Source: Fomitopsis serialis
Taxonomy: Eukaryota > Basidiomycota > Agaricomycetes > Polyporales > Fomitopsidaceae
DNA length: 14,902 nt
Assembly (NCBI RefSeq): GCF_022376445.1
Contig: NW_025955680.1
Coordinates: 1-14,902 of the forward strand
Reading direction: 5' to 3'
In this document: one piece after another, positions 6,873 to 14,902 of the stretch
How positions within the stretch are numbered: position 1 is the first letter of the stretch
Layout of the letters: every line of letters begins with the position of its first letter
Translations under genes and position numbers: made by a program
Notes under the pieces: generated by a model
What the model was told of the DNA's origin: nothing
Databases searched by the model: none
The model's input: only the letters and a program-made list of their open reading frames with translations

Positions 6873-9712
6873 ATGGCCCCCGCTCTGACCCATCCGACGG
6901 CCGTGAATTTCATTGACGAGCAGCGCGCTGTCAACGCTGACGCCGCCACTTACTACGGCGGCGAAGAGCAGTTTAGTCGCTCACGGACGTACAGTGCCGT
7001 ACGTTATCGGGTCTTGTTCTCATGGATATGCAGCTGACATCGCTCCTGGCAGTCCTTCGCCCACGGATACAATCCCAAGCGTGCGCCTGCCTTCAACGAT
7101 GACTGGGTTCGGAGATCCCGGCGCATGTCGCACGACGAGAAAGGGACGGGCCCCAGGCGCTTCTTGATTGACGTTGAGGAGACTATCCGTGTAGTCCTAG
7201 AGCAGGAGGACACAGACGGTGACTTCCAGATCAGTGTGACAGATGCTGGTCCCAAACTCATGTCTCTTGGGACTGCGACGAGCAACGGCTTTAAGACGTT
7301 CGACATCCGAGCGAGTACCTCTCTTACACTCATTAGCACATTGCATTGACATCAATGTACAGGGAACGTACATGCTCTCCAACCTCCTCCAGGAGCTGGC
7401 CCTCGCTCGCGACCATGGCCGCAAGCGTATTGTACTAGACGAGGCGCGTTTGACAGAGAACCCTGTGGATCGCCTGTCTCGCATGATCAAGAACTCGTTC
7501 TGGCACGCATTGACTCGTCGCATTGACGGAGACGGACTTGAGATTATCTGCGCAGACCCAAAGAATCGTACCGGCCGCGTCAACCCCCGGATCTACGTAC
7601 CGCACGGCGAGCCTGCAATGGCTGAGTACTATCGGAGGGTCGCGGCAGACAAGCCGCATCTGAACCTTGACGTCCAGGTCCTTCCGCCTGTGCCGGATGA
7701 CCCGTACTTCGTGAGGAGCCTGAACAACAAGCCTGGTATCTTGGCTCTTGCTATGAACGAGATTGACGACGGCAGGGGTGGCAGGACGTTGAAGGGCATC
7801 CCGTTCGTTGTGCCAGGTGCTCGTTTCAACGAGGTGAGTCTGGGCATTGTGGCGTACCTGAACCTCTTGCTTATCCGTATCGCAGCTGTACAACTGGGAC
7901 TCGTACTTCATCTCCCTCGGGCTCTTGGTTGATGGCTACGTCAACCTCGCTAAGGGCATGGTGGACCATTTCGTCTTCGAGATCAAGCACTACGGCAAGA
8001 TCTTGAACGGTAGCCGGAGCTACTACCTTTGCCGGACGCAGCCGCCATTCCTTACGGACATGGCCCTCCAGATCTACAACCAGCTCGACCGCTCCGACAT
8101 GGAAGCAAACCGTGCATGGCTCAAGCGCGCCATCCAGGCCGCCATGAAGGAGTATCACACCATCTGGGTGGCGGAGCCGCGCATGGACCCGAAGACGGGT
8201 CTATCTCGATACCGCCCCGAGGGACTCGGCATCCCTCCCGAGACGGAGGCGACGCACTTCACGCACATCCTGGAGCCCTACGCGGCGAAGCACGGGGTGT
8301 CCGTGCTCGAGTTCAGCGAGCGCTACACCGATGGCACCATCAAGGAGCCGGCGCTCGACGAGTACTTCCTGCACGACCGCGCCGTACGCGAGTCCGGGCA
8401 CGACACGACGTACCGGTTCGAGAAGCGCTGCGCCAACCTCGGCACGATAGACCTCCAGGCGCTGCTGTATAAGTACGAGGTCGACATCGGAACGGCGATC
8501 AGGGAGGTGTTCGACGACGAGCTCGAGCTGGACGAGGACTTCCCTTTGGCGCCGTTCCCGCCGTCGCCCGAGTCGTACGCGAACCCGCATCGAGAAAGCT
8601 CCAAGGCCAAGCCGCAGAGCAGCGCGATCTGGTTCGAGAGGGCGGCGTTCCGAAAGAAGGCCATCGACAAGTACTGCTGGAACGAGACGAAGAGCCTGTA
8701 CTTCGACTACGACACCGTCCAGGAGAAGCAGATTCTATACGAGAGTGTTACGGCGTTCTGGACGCTGTGGGCTGGGTGTGCGAGCGAGGAGCAATGCTGG
8801 AAGCTGATGTGCGTGGCGTACTTATACTCCGCGACTGAATTGCCCCACTGACAGCCTCTGCGCAGCTCGAACTCGCTCAAGAAGTTCGAAGTCCTAGGTG
8901 GGCTTGTGTCAGGGACGGAGGAGTCCCGCGGAAAGATTTCGCTCGATCGGCCTAACCGCCAGTGGGACTACCCGTGAGTTGGATTTCAGATGTCCTGTGT
9001 GCATCATGATGCTGACGCGGTGGCTTTGCACAGCTATGCTTGGTTAGTATTGTCTGTGCCGCGCTGCGGGTAGCTTGCTAAATTGCTTCGCAGGCCCCCT
9101 CATCAGATCATGACCTGGGTCGGTCTCGAGAGGTATGGCTACCTCGAGGACGCCCAGAGGCTCGCGTACCGCTGGCTCTACATGTGAGTGTGAAGCTTCA
9201 GATTGGGCCCAGACTCTGTCAGCTGATTGCGCCTTGAAAAGGATGACGACAGCTTTTGTGGACTTCAACGGCGTGGTTCCGGAGAAGGTGCGTTTGCAAT
9301 GCGGTCTGAGCGTGACGGCGTGTTGACACGGCTCCGTGGCAGTTTGACGCGGTCAAGCTTTCCCATCTGGTGGATGCCGAGTATGGTAACCAAGGTGTTG
9401 ACTTCAAGATGGTTCCGAGGGAGGGCTTCGGTTGGATGAATGGTGAGTACTGCCTGTAGGTCCACGGAAGGAGGATGCTGAGCACCCGTGGCAGCCGCCT
9501 ACCAAGTCGGTCTGTCCTTCCTCTCGACAGGGATGCGTCGTGCAGTGTCCACATGCACCAGCCCAGAAGTGGTCTTCGGCGCGGCTGGCAACCTGCAGCC
9601 TGTGAACGCCCCGGTGTACTCGTCCGCGAACACTGATCCGCTCGACCTCGCCATGGAGCACTTGCAGCTCTCCGCACCTCGGGAGGCTGTCACTAGTCCG
9701 ACGTCAGCCTAA
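6873..9712 (+). CDS. NTH1: Neutral trehalase (GH37), Ca2+/PKA-regulated type
   Basis: Cytosolic alpha,alpha-trehalase that hydrolyses trehalose to two glucoses when growth resumes or stress ends. Exons: 6873-6998, 7053-7310, 7363-7833, 7886-8808, 8866-8973, 9034-9042, 9094-9183, 9242-9287, 9343-9442, 9495-9712; together 2349 nt, 782 aa (yeast Nth1 is about 750). The N-terminus has PKA/14-3-3-type sites (RSRTYS, Ser41; RRMS, Ser68) and an EF-hand-like loop [12 protein letters not shown] (95-106), as in fungal neutral trehalases. Trehalase signature 1 is PGARFNELYNWDSY (279-292); signature 2 is QWDYPYAWPP (625-634), part of it on a 9-nt exon. The predicted catalytic acid is Asp458 in ESGHD and the base Glu676 in PEKFD, close to the yeast positions. 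There is no signal peptide. The ATG has A at -3 and G at +4. Intron 2 needs a GC donor. Assignment is certain; only small exon edges could differ. Confidence 0.97.
7311..7362 (+). other. GC-AG intron in trehalase
   Basis: Joining TTCGACATCCGA (…FDIR, ending 7310) to GGAACGTACATG (GTYMLSNLL, from 7363) recreates the conserved trehalase segment in phase. The donor is then GCGAGT at 7311 and the acceptor TACAG at 7358-7362. The nearby GT at 7315 (GTACCT) gives a frameshift with this acceptor. If the intron is retained, translation stops at TGA 7347-7349, leaving a roughly 140-residue product with only the regulatory and Ca2+-binding part. Confidence 0.7.
9034..9042 (+). other. 9-nt microexon within trehalase signature 2
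   Basis: The bases ctatgcttg lie between acceptor CACAG (9029-9033) and donor GTTAGT (9043). They complete P, encode Y and A, and start W, so that QWDYP, YA and WPPHQ join into the conserved QWDYPYAWPPHQ stretch. Skipping it keeps the frame (9 nt) but deletes three residues from the signature. Confidence 0.85.
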
Positions 9713-10011
9713 TCTATGATGAAATTATGGCCTGCGTACGTACTACCCTAATTCAACGCCCCTCCCAAGGGCATAATCCTTGTCCACGCGTCTACGTTTG
9801 TTCTGATCGCTATCCCAGCAGTTTCTTCCTCCTGACCACAAGTCTTGTCCATGTCACTTTTAGATGGTATATAGATCTCAATTCGCTGTGTACAGTACAT
9901 AACCAAAAGCCAAACGTGCTATCTCAATATCTCATACCAACCATGTACATAGTCCACGCACTCTTTGCCTTATGGGAACAGTTTTCTTGATTTGCCGTGA
10001 GGTCCCCTTCA
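9713..10011 (+). promoter_or_regulatory. Trehalase 3' region and lipase promoter, with TATA candidate
   Basis: Short tandem intergenic region shared by the trehalase 3' UTR and the promoter of the Atg15-type lipase. A TATATAG motif at 9868-9874 lies about 140 bp before the proposed lipase ATG. No further gene is seen. Confidence 0.4.
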
Positions 10012-11667
10012 ATGCGTAAGGTATCCGTATATGTATGTCGAGCGGGCAAGCTGAGCCACCGCAGCAGCCACTACGTCTGGACGATCATCACCTCTGCGAC
10101 GGCATGCACCTCGATGCTCCTTTCGACGGTCACAGGCTTGCTCGCTCTCTTCTTGCCCTGGATCCATGATGACCTGAAGCCTGTCAGCCCGAAGACGCTG
10201 AATTTTCAGTTACGCCATTACCATGCAGTATCCTCGGAAGCTAAAGTGGTCTTCCATGATGCGCGTCCGTCCCAGAGTCTCGTAGCTCCTCCTCCTCCGG
10301 AATACGCTCTTCGTAGCAGAACAATCAAGACTCGCCGCCCTGTGTCTCTCTCTGCGTTTGCTGAAGCGCGTACACGATCAATCAGGTTCGCCCAGAGTGC
10401 GTTGCTCGACTGGGACGAAGATGAAGTTCTGGGGCCCGACGTTGAGAGCCGCGAAACTCTTCTGGAGCTCGCAAAGATGACGAACAACGCCTACTTGGAG
10501 CCGGGAGAAACAGGCTGGTACGAGCTGGGAGGCGGCTGGAATGTTGTGAGTTCACGGTTGCGTTCCGAGCTGGCTGACGTTCGCCTCACGCGACTGTCTC
10601 TGAAGAGCTACCCAGTAGGCTGGGAGCCTGATGCAGATGGATTCCGTGGGCATGTCTTCGCGACTCCAGACAACTCGACCGTGGTCCTGTCCATCAAGGG
10701 GACGTCCGCTGGATACGTAGGTGGAGGCGGGCCGACGTCGAAGAAGGACAAGTTCAACGACAACCTGTTGTTCAGCTGCTGCTGCGCCCATGTCGACTGG
10801 ACGTGGACCACCGTGTGCGATTGCTACCGCGGGGGCTGGAAGTGCGAGCAGAATTGCTTAGAGCAGTCACTAATCGAGGAGAGCTTATTCTACTCAATTG
10901 GAACTGTGAGCTTGTCTGCTACCACATGTACGCGTCAACACTCAGCTCGCTCCGTCACAGAATCTGTATTACAATCTGACGTATATGTACCCCGAATCCA
11001 ACATCTGGCTCATTGGACATTCGCTGGGAGGGTCCCTTGCGTCTCTCCTGGGAGTGACGTTTGGTGCACCTGTTGTTGCGATAGAAGCGCCCGGGGAGAA
11101 GATGGCGGCCAGACGTCTGCATTTGCCTTCGCCGGTTAGTGGCATCCCGCTTCACTGGCCCGGGGCTCACCTAGGTTGCTACCAGCTTGAAGTCCAACAC
11201 ATTACGCACGTGTACCATACAGCGGACCCAATCGCAATGGGCACCTGCAATGGCGTCCTGTCGTCGTGCGCACTAGGCGGATATGCTATGGAAAGCCGGT
11301 GAGTTGCTGAAAGATATCACGTCCTCTTGCTCCGTTGACAATGTATCGGAAGCTGTCATCTCGGTCGCTCGATCATATACGACACAGTATCGCAATTTTC
11401 ATGGTCGGTAAACATACGGACACATGGAATCGTAAACGTCATAGAGAATCTGTTATCCCAGCCTTGGCCTCCAAGCGAAGAGGTGGGCAGAGAGGTGCCT
11501 GAGGCTGTCGTCGAAGACGACTGTGTGGTATGTGCCAGTCGATGCTTTCGACACGACATGGATCTGATGGCCTGCACAATTCACAGGAATGCTTTAGCTG
11601 GGACTTCGGCGACTACCCTGCCCTCGAAGAAGCTTCGGTCTCGACGCGTGATCTACATGGTCAGTAG
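10012..11667 (+). CDS. ATG15: Atg15-type vacuolar phospholipase/lipase (class 3 lipase fold)
   Basis: Lipase that, in the Atg15 family, breaks down autophagic bodies and other membrane vesicles inside the vacuole. Exons: 10012-10545, 10606-10905, 10961-11134, 11186-11298, 11353-11527, 11587-11667; 1377 nt, 458 aa. An N-terminal hydrophobic helix (about residues 23-50) fits the single type II membrane anchor that sends Atg15 through the multivesicular-body route. The luminal part has ETLLELAKMTNNAY, SYPVGWEPDADGFRGHVF, a cysteine-rich stretch (CCCAHVDWTWTTVC), the lipase box GHSLGGS with nucleophile Ser299, and likely catalytic Asp350 (HTADP) and His398 (RTHG). It ends with DDCVECFSWDFGDY and a short tail. 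All introns are GT-AG. The start is less sure: ATG context is weak (T at -3), and an in-frame Met at the helix (MLLSTV) is an alternative. Confidence 0.93.
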
Positions 11668-11932
11668 CTTACACGGCGTACCAGTCTCGTTATACCCCTT
11701 TAAGGCCACGATTGATATATCCATCAACTGCTGTACTTCGATGCCCGGCGGAAAGCAAGCAGACAGTAGCGCGGTGGCGGCTGCATTGACAGTAATGTGT
11801 AGCACGAGCACGACAGGCATGATGGGTGGTGATTACAAACATGATACTGGCGGCGTAAGGTACGTGAGCAATGTATGAACAATGTCTATGCCATGGTGCA
11901 CATCTAATGTATGAAGAGATCCTTGATAGACA
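11668..11932. other. Convergent 3' intergenic region
   Basis: 265 bp between the stop of the Atg15-type lipase (plus) and the stop of the MFS transporter (minus). It must hold both 3' UTRs. No gene or repeat was found; the plus frame reading to 11878 is open but has no family resemblance. Confidence 0.5.
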
Positions 11933-14136
11933 TTAGGTTTTCACAGCAAAGCGAGAACGTTGTCTCAACCTGTGACCGATCCGGTAGTAAATGAATCTGG
12001 AGAACGCTCATCAGCCAACTAGCTCGACCTGAGAGTAAGGTGCAAACTTACGGCAGAGGTGCCATGAGCGTCGTCAAACCCGCGAGCAACGCAGTAGCCC
12101 CCACAGTGCCGAGGCGATCGTACATCTGCCCAGCGAACAGAGGGAAGACCGCCGCGAACGTGCTCCGCAGCGCGCTGTTGCTCGCCATGGCACTCGCAGC
12201 GATCGGGCGGTACGCGACGACGAGGTACGTGAAGACGGACGTGAAGATGAAGACGATGCCTGCGCCGAAGGGGACGGAGGCGATGATCGGCACGATCCAG
12301 GGCACGCCGCGATACGTCGTAAACGCCAGCCAGAAGAGACCGATGGGCGCGAGGATGCCACCGACTTGGCCCACGATGAGGCCGGTCTCAGGGGGTGGGT
12401 GGCCATTGTGCTTTTCGCGCATCCGCGCGTTGAAGCTGTGACGGATGAGTAAACTGGCAATTGAAGGCGTGGATGTCTGGCGACATACCGATTCCAGAGC
12501 GGCTGGCATGCCACAGCTATGACCATGCCAACACCGATGCCTATGAAAGACAAGCCAGTTTCTTGCATGGAAAACCCGTGGTTGCCCTCAAAGATGATCG
12601 GGAACGCTTGGAACGCGAGGTAGAGGATACCCAGCAATAATGCCGTCCTATGGACCTGTCAGCATGACATGCAGAAGACTGGCAGAAAATGTATGTATGT
12701 ACCAGACATCTAGAAGCAAAGCCATCCTGTCGTAGAGAATAAGCTCTATGGAACTTGTCAGTCAAGGTCCAAACGCAGTTCATCGTGGTGACTTACGAAA
12801 TGGAACATAGATGCTCTCGAGGATAGAGCGGCTAAGGGACTTCTCGCGTCTGTCGAGGGGGGCCCAGTATCTGTCGTCCCCTGACGTCTTCCGGAGTCTG
12901 ATAGACGATCATGAGCATAACTTTCAAGACACAAAAGAAAAACACACTTCACTGCCTTTGCCTTCAGAAGAACTGGTTCATAAGTTTCAGGAACAATCTA
13001 ACTGCACATTCAGCGCCGTGCCTGCTCCAAAGGGACGACGCACGTACCGCGATGAGTAGGCTCAGCATCGCGAACTGCCAGATGAGGAGGACGCGATATA
13101 CCCAGCGCCAGTTGGCATTCTGTGCCGGTGCTTTAGCAGGAGGGAGTATGCAAATGAGGTGCAGACATACTTGACAGATGAACCTGGGGAGAACAAAAGG
13201 TAGATGTCAGAATTGCAAGCGTACAAAGGACTGCGTCGACGTACCCAGAGACGATGGGGCCGATTACGGGCCCCAAGAACGGCGAGATCGTATACACGGC
13301 CATAGGTCTTGTAAACATTGGTCAAATGATGCGTAATCGATCAACAGAAAAGATTACTCACGAAGCAACCTTCCTATTCTCAAACAGGTCGCTGACACTT
13401 CCTCCAGCCACGGACAGGAAGGCGGAGCTGCAGAAGCCGGTGATAAACCGGAAGACCAGAAAGGTGGCTAGTGATAGACCCAATATTAGCACTTTGCCAT
13501 GCCCTGGTCAATGAAGCACGCACCGATGTTTGGAGGAAAGGCTACTGGCCATGTGAACACAAAGAAGAGAAAGTACGAGACACGGTATATGATGTTCCGA
13601 CCGTACACTTCCGAGAGTGGGCCTGTAATCAAAGGCCCCAACCCTGTAGAGGCATGAATCAATCATGAGGAGCCGAATGACTATGCTCGAACCAACTCAC
13701 CCAGTCCCTCGACGAATAGACTTATGCTCAGAATCCCGACTTCACGGACAACGTGTAGGTCCCGCGCGATCCCTTCCTCCGTGAAGCTTGCCTATGCATC
13801 GAACGGTGTTAAGGACGTCATACACGTTGATCAAGATCGGAAACATACACATGAAGAAGCAAATGCTGTGCAGAGTGCTGAGGTGCTAATCACAATGATG
13901 ATGATCCATTTCCGTAGGGGCGGTAGTTGTTTCGGATCGTCCGAGGCGTCCAGCTCGACCCGGAAGGCATCCTGGAACTTGGATTTGTCGCTGCCCACTA
14001 CCGTCTTCGTGGATGGATGTACGCTCGGGGTCTTCTCTGCGCCGGCGAGCTGTCGCTTCTCCGCGTCCACAGGGAGAGTTTGCTGGTGCTGCTTCTCTGC
14101 ATCAACGGTCAAAGACTCAGACATCTTTGAATCCAT
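11933..14136 (-). CDS. DHA1-type MFS transporter (drug/polyamine:H+ antiporter family)
   Basis: Proton-coupled exporter of the 12-helix DHA1 family, likely at the plasma membrane; substrate unknown. Exons: 14136-13849, 13791-13701, 13643-13524, 13467-13362, 13307-13245, 13183-13171, 13119-13048, 12997-12948, 12897-12797, 12745-12703, 12647-12489, 12435-12052, 11996-11933; 1554 nt, 517 aa. A charged cytosolic N-terminus of about 75 residues precedes helix 1 (KWIIIIVISTSALC). Motif A is GPLSEVYGRN after helix 2; the antiporter motif C is SPFLGPVIGPIVSGF, with QNANWRW after it. The central loop follows IVPETYEPVLL. The last helices include FIFTSVFTYLVVAYRP, and the tail is FIYYRIGHRLRQRSRFAVKT. 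All introns are GT-AG; the frame closes exactly across 13 exons. The ATG at 14136 has T at -3; the next Met at 14124 has A at -3 and may be the true start. Confidence 0.93.
13171..13183 (-). other. 13-nt microexon of the MFS transporter
   Basis: Bases GTTCATCTGTCAA (minus strand) lie between acceptor CCCCAG and donor GTATGT. They encode the end of G plus FICQ and join VSG to NANWRWVY, restoring the GF-x-x-QN-NWRW segment typical of this transporter family. The flanking introns are 61 and 51 nt. Confidence 0.8.
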
Positions 14137-14584
14137 GCAGAAGGGAGCGAAACGACCTGAGGAACACACGCCTGTAAGGAGCACGAGTGGGGACGCTTTC
14201 AAGCTCGCTACTGCTCCATTCGGGATTTATACGAGTGTTGCTTGTATGGCCTCGGGACGTAGCCTGAGAATGTTTATCAGCCACTTGGCCATCGTGGTTC
14301 GGAACAGGGTTGCCGCTCGCAGTTCATCATCCTCGATATTGGATCTGAGTAACATCTTGGTAAACTCTGAGTAACCGTGCAATGCGATCCCGTCGCTCCG
14401 TTTCGCATGTCTGGAACCCCCTGCCCTCCCAAATCTTCGTCCCTCAAGTCATCGTGCACTTATGTTACAATGCGACCTGCATAATACGTGCTCGGACAGG
14501 AGCCCCAAACCGACTGCCAGTGCAGCTGACATCGACGGCGGCAGCCAGTACTAGTCTGGGCGTCTCACCCGGAACAAAGGCCGT
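14137..14584 (-). promoter_or_regulatory. MFS promoter region with TATA candidate
   Basis: 448 bp upstream of the MFS transporter, also containing the 3' flank of the right-edge gene on the same strand. TATAAAT on the minus strand at 14231-14225 lies about 90 bp before the proposed ATG, a fitting core-promoter position. No other gene or repeat is recognised. Confidence 0.45.
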
Positions 14585-14902
14585 CTACCCTAGTATGCGC
14601 GCGTTTGCACCATCCAGAAGACACTGAGAGACTGCCGTGTCTCCAAAATATTCGAATCATACTTACCGACAGCGCAGCAAGATACTTTGTAGCATCACCG
14701 ACTTGCTCAGACTCGAAAGACGTACGCAGCGCTTGAAGCTTGAATACCTCAACTTCCATGCACATGCATCATGCCAATAACCCACATCTGTCCCGTCCCA
14801 AACCCACTTCGCCAGAACGTTGATCCAAGCAGAATCGTCCGCACCCGTCAGCATCGTAGAGGCCTTTCCTGCAGTAGTCCTTGATCCCCAAACACGGTTA
14901 GA
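14585..14902 (-). CDS. Possible 3' end of an unrecognised gene (partial)
   Basis: A frame open from the right edge (14902) reads GKASTMLTGADDSAWINVL then AKWVWDGTD. A spliced chain can be drawn: exon 14902-14786, intron 14785-14739 (GTGGGT...CAAG), exon 14738-14667 (LQALRTSFESEQVGDATKYL, then AALS), intron 14666-14624 (GTAAGT...CTCAG), exon 14623-14585 ending CLLDGANARILG-stop. Both introns are phase 0 and about the size used elsewhere in the window (47 and 43 nt), and the peptide has ordinary composition. No domain is recognised, the second intron is short, and the first acceptor (CAAG) is weak. Treat as a tentative model. Confidence 0.35.

Noticed and set aside
11657..11878. Extra 3' exon(s) of the Atg15-type lipase using GTCAGT near 11659
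   Set aside because: The stop at 11665 gives a full-length family member after DDCVECFSWDF; downstream frames show no conserved sequence.
12029..12051. Nearer acceptor for the last MFS intron (CTCTCAG), which would end the protein at PSS
   Set aside because: The intron would be only 23 nt. The acceptor at 11997 gives a 55-nt intron and the family-typical FIYYRIG...RSRFAV tail.
13081..13325. Several open frames within the MFS region on both strands
   Set aside because: They are shadows or intron read-throughs of the 13-exon model, which closes in frame and matches DHA1 motifs.
1..14902. CRISPR array, bacterial mobile element, tRNA or rRNA
   Set aside because: No regular repeat-spacer pattern, transposase or integrase motif, or tRNA-like cloverleaf was recognised; all strong genes are intron-rich fungal genes.

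Overview
The window looks like genomic DNA of a filamentous basidiomycete, probably an Agaricomycete. The coding regions are cut by many very short introns: I place 40 introns of 47-63 nt in four genes. Nearly all are GT-AG, and the protein families are eukaryotic and fungal. There are no bacterial operons, no CRISPR array, and I recognised no tRNA or rRNA gene. The exact taxon cannot be read from the sequence. All gene models were built by hand from splice motifs and protein-family conservation.

Layout. (1) 1-3170, minus strand: 5' two thirds of an ABCC/MRP-type ABC transporter (TMD0, TMD1 and NBD1 up to Walker B). It runs off the left edge, has one GC-AG intron, and carries an apparent one-base deletion in NBD1. 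(2) 3171-6490: a gene-poor stretch. It holds one plausible orphan ORF of 203 residues on the minus strand (4018-4629) with a nuclear-localisation-like motif, a TATA box upstream of that ORF, an 18-bp triplicate repeat, an imperfect inverted repeat and a perfect palindrome. (3) 6491-9712, plus strand: promoter and complete gene for neutral (regulatory, cytosolic) trehalase, 782 aa in 10 exons. It has a Ca2+-binding loop, PKA-type sites, both trehalase signatures, one GC-AG intron and a 9-nt microexon. (4) 10012-11667, plus strand: complete Atg15-type vacuolar lipase, 458 aa in 6 exons. (5) 11933-14136, minus strand: complete DHA1-type major facilitator superfamily transporter, 517 aa in 13 exons, one of 13 nt. 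(6) 14585-14902, minus strand: probable 3' end of an unrecognised gene that runs off the right edge.

How the genes relate. Trehalase (mobilising a stored disaccharide) and Atg15 (breaking down autophagic-body membranes in the vacuole) lie in tandem 299 bp apart. Both belong to starvation and reserve turnover, but co-regulation is only an inference. The two transporters flanking them are typical exporters and have no shared pathway visible here. I see no gene cluster or defence system of an unknown kind. The best leads are splice-level oddities (two GC-AG introns, two microexons), the ABC transporter lesion and the orphan ORF.
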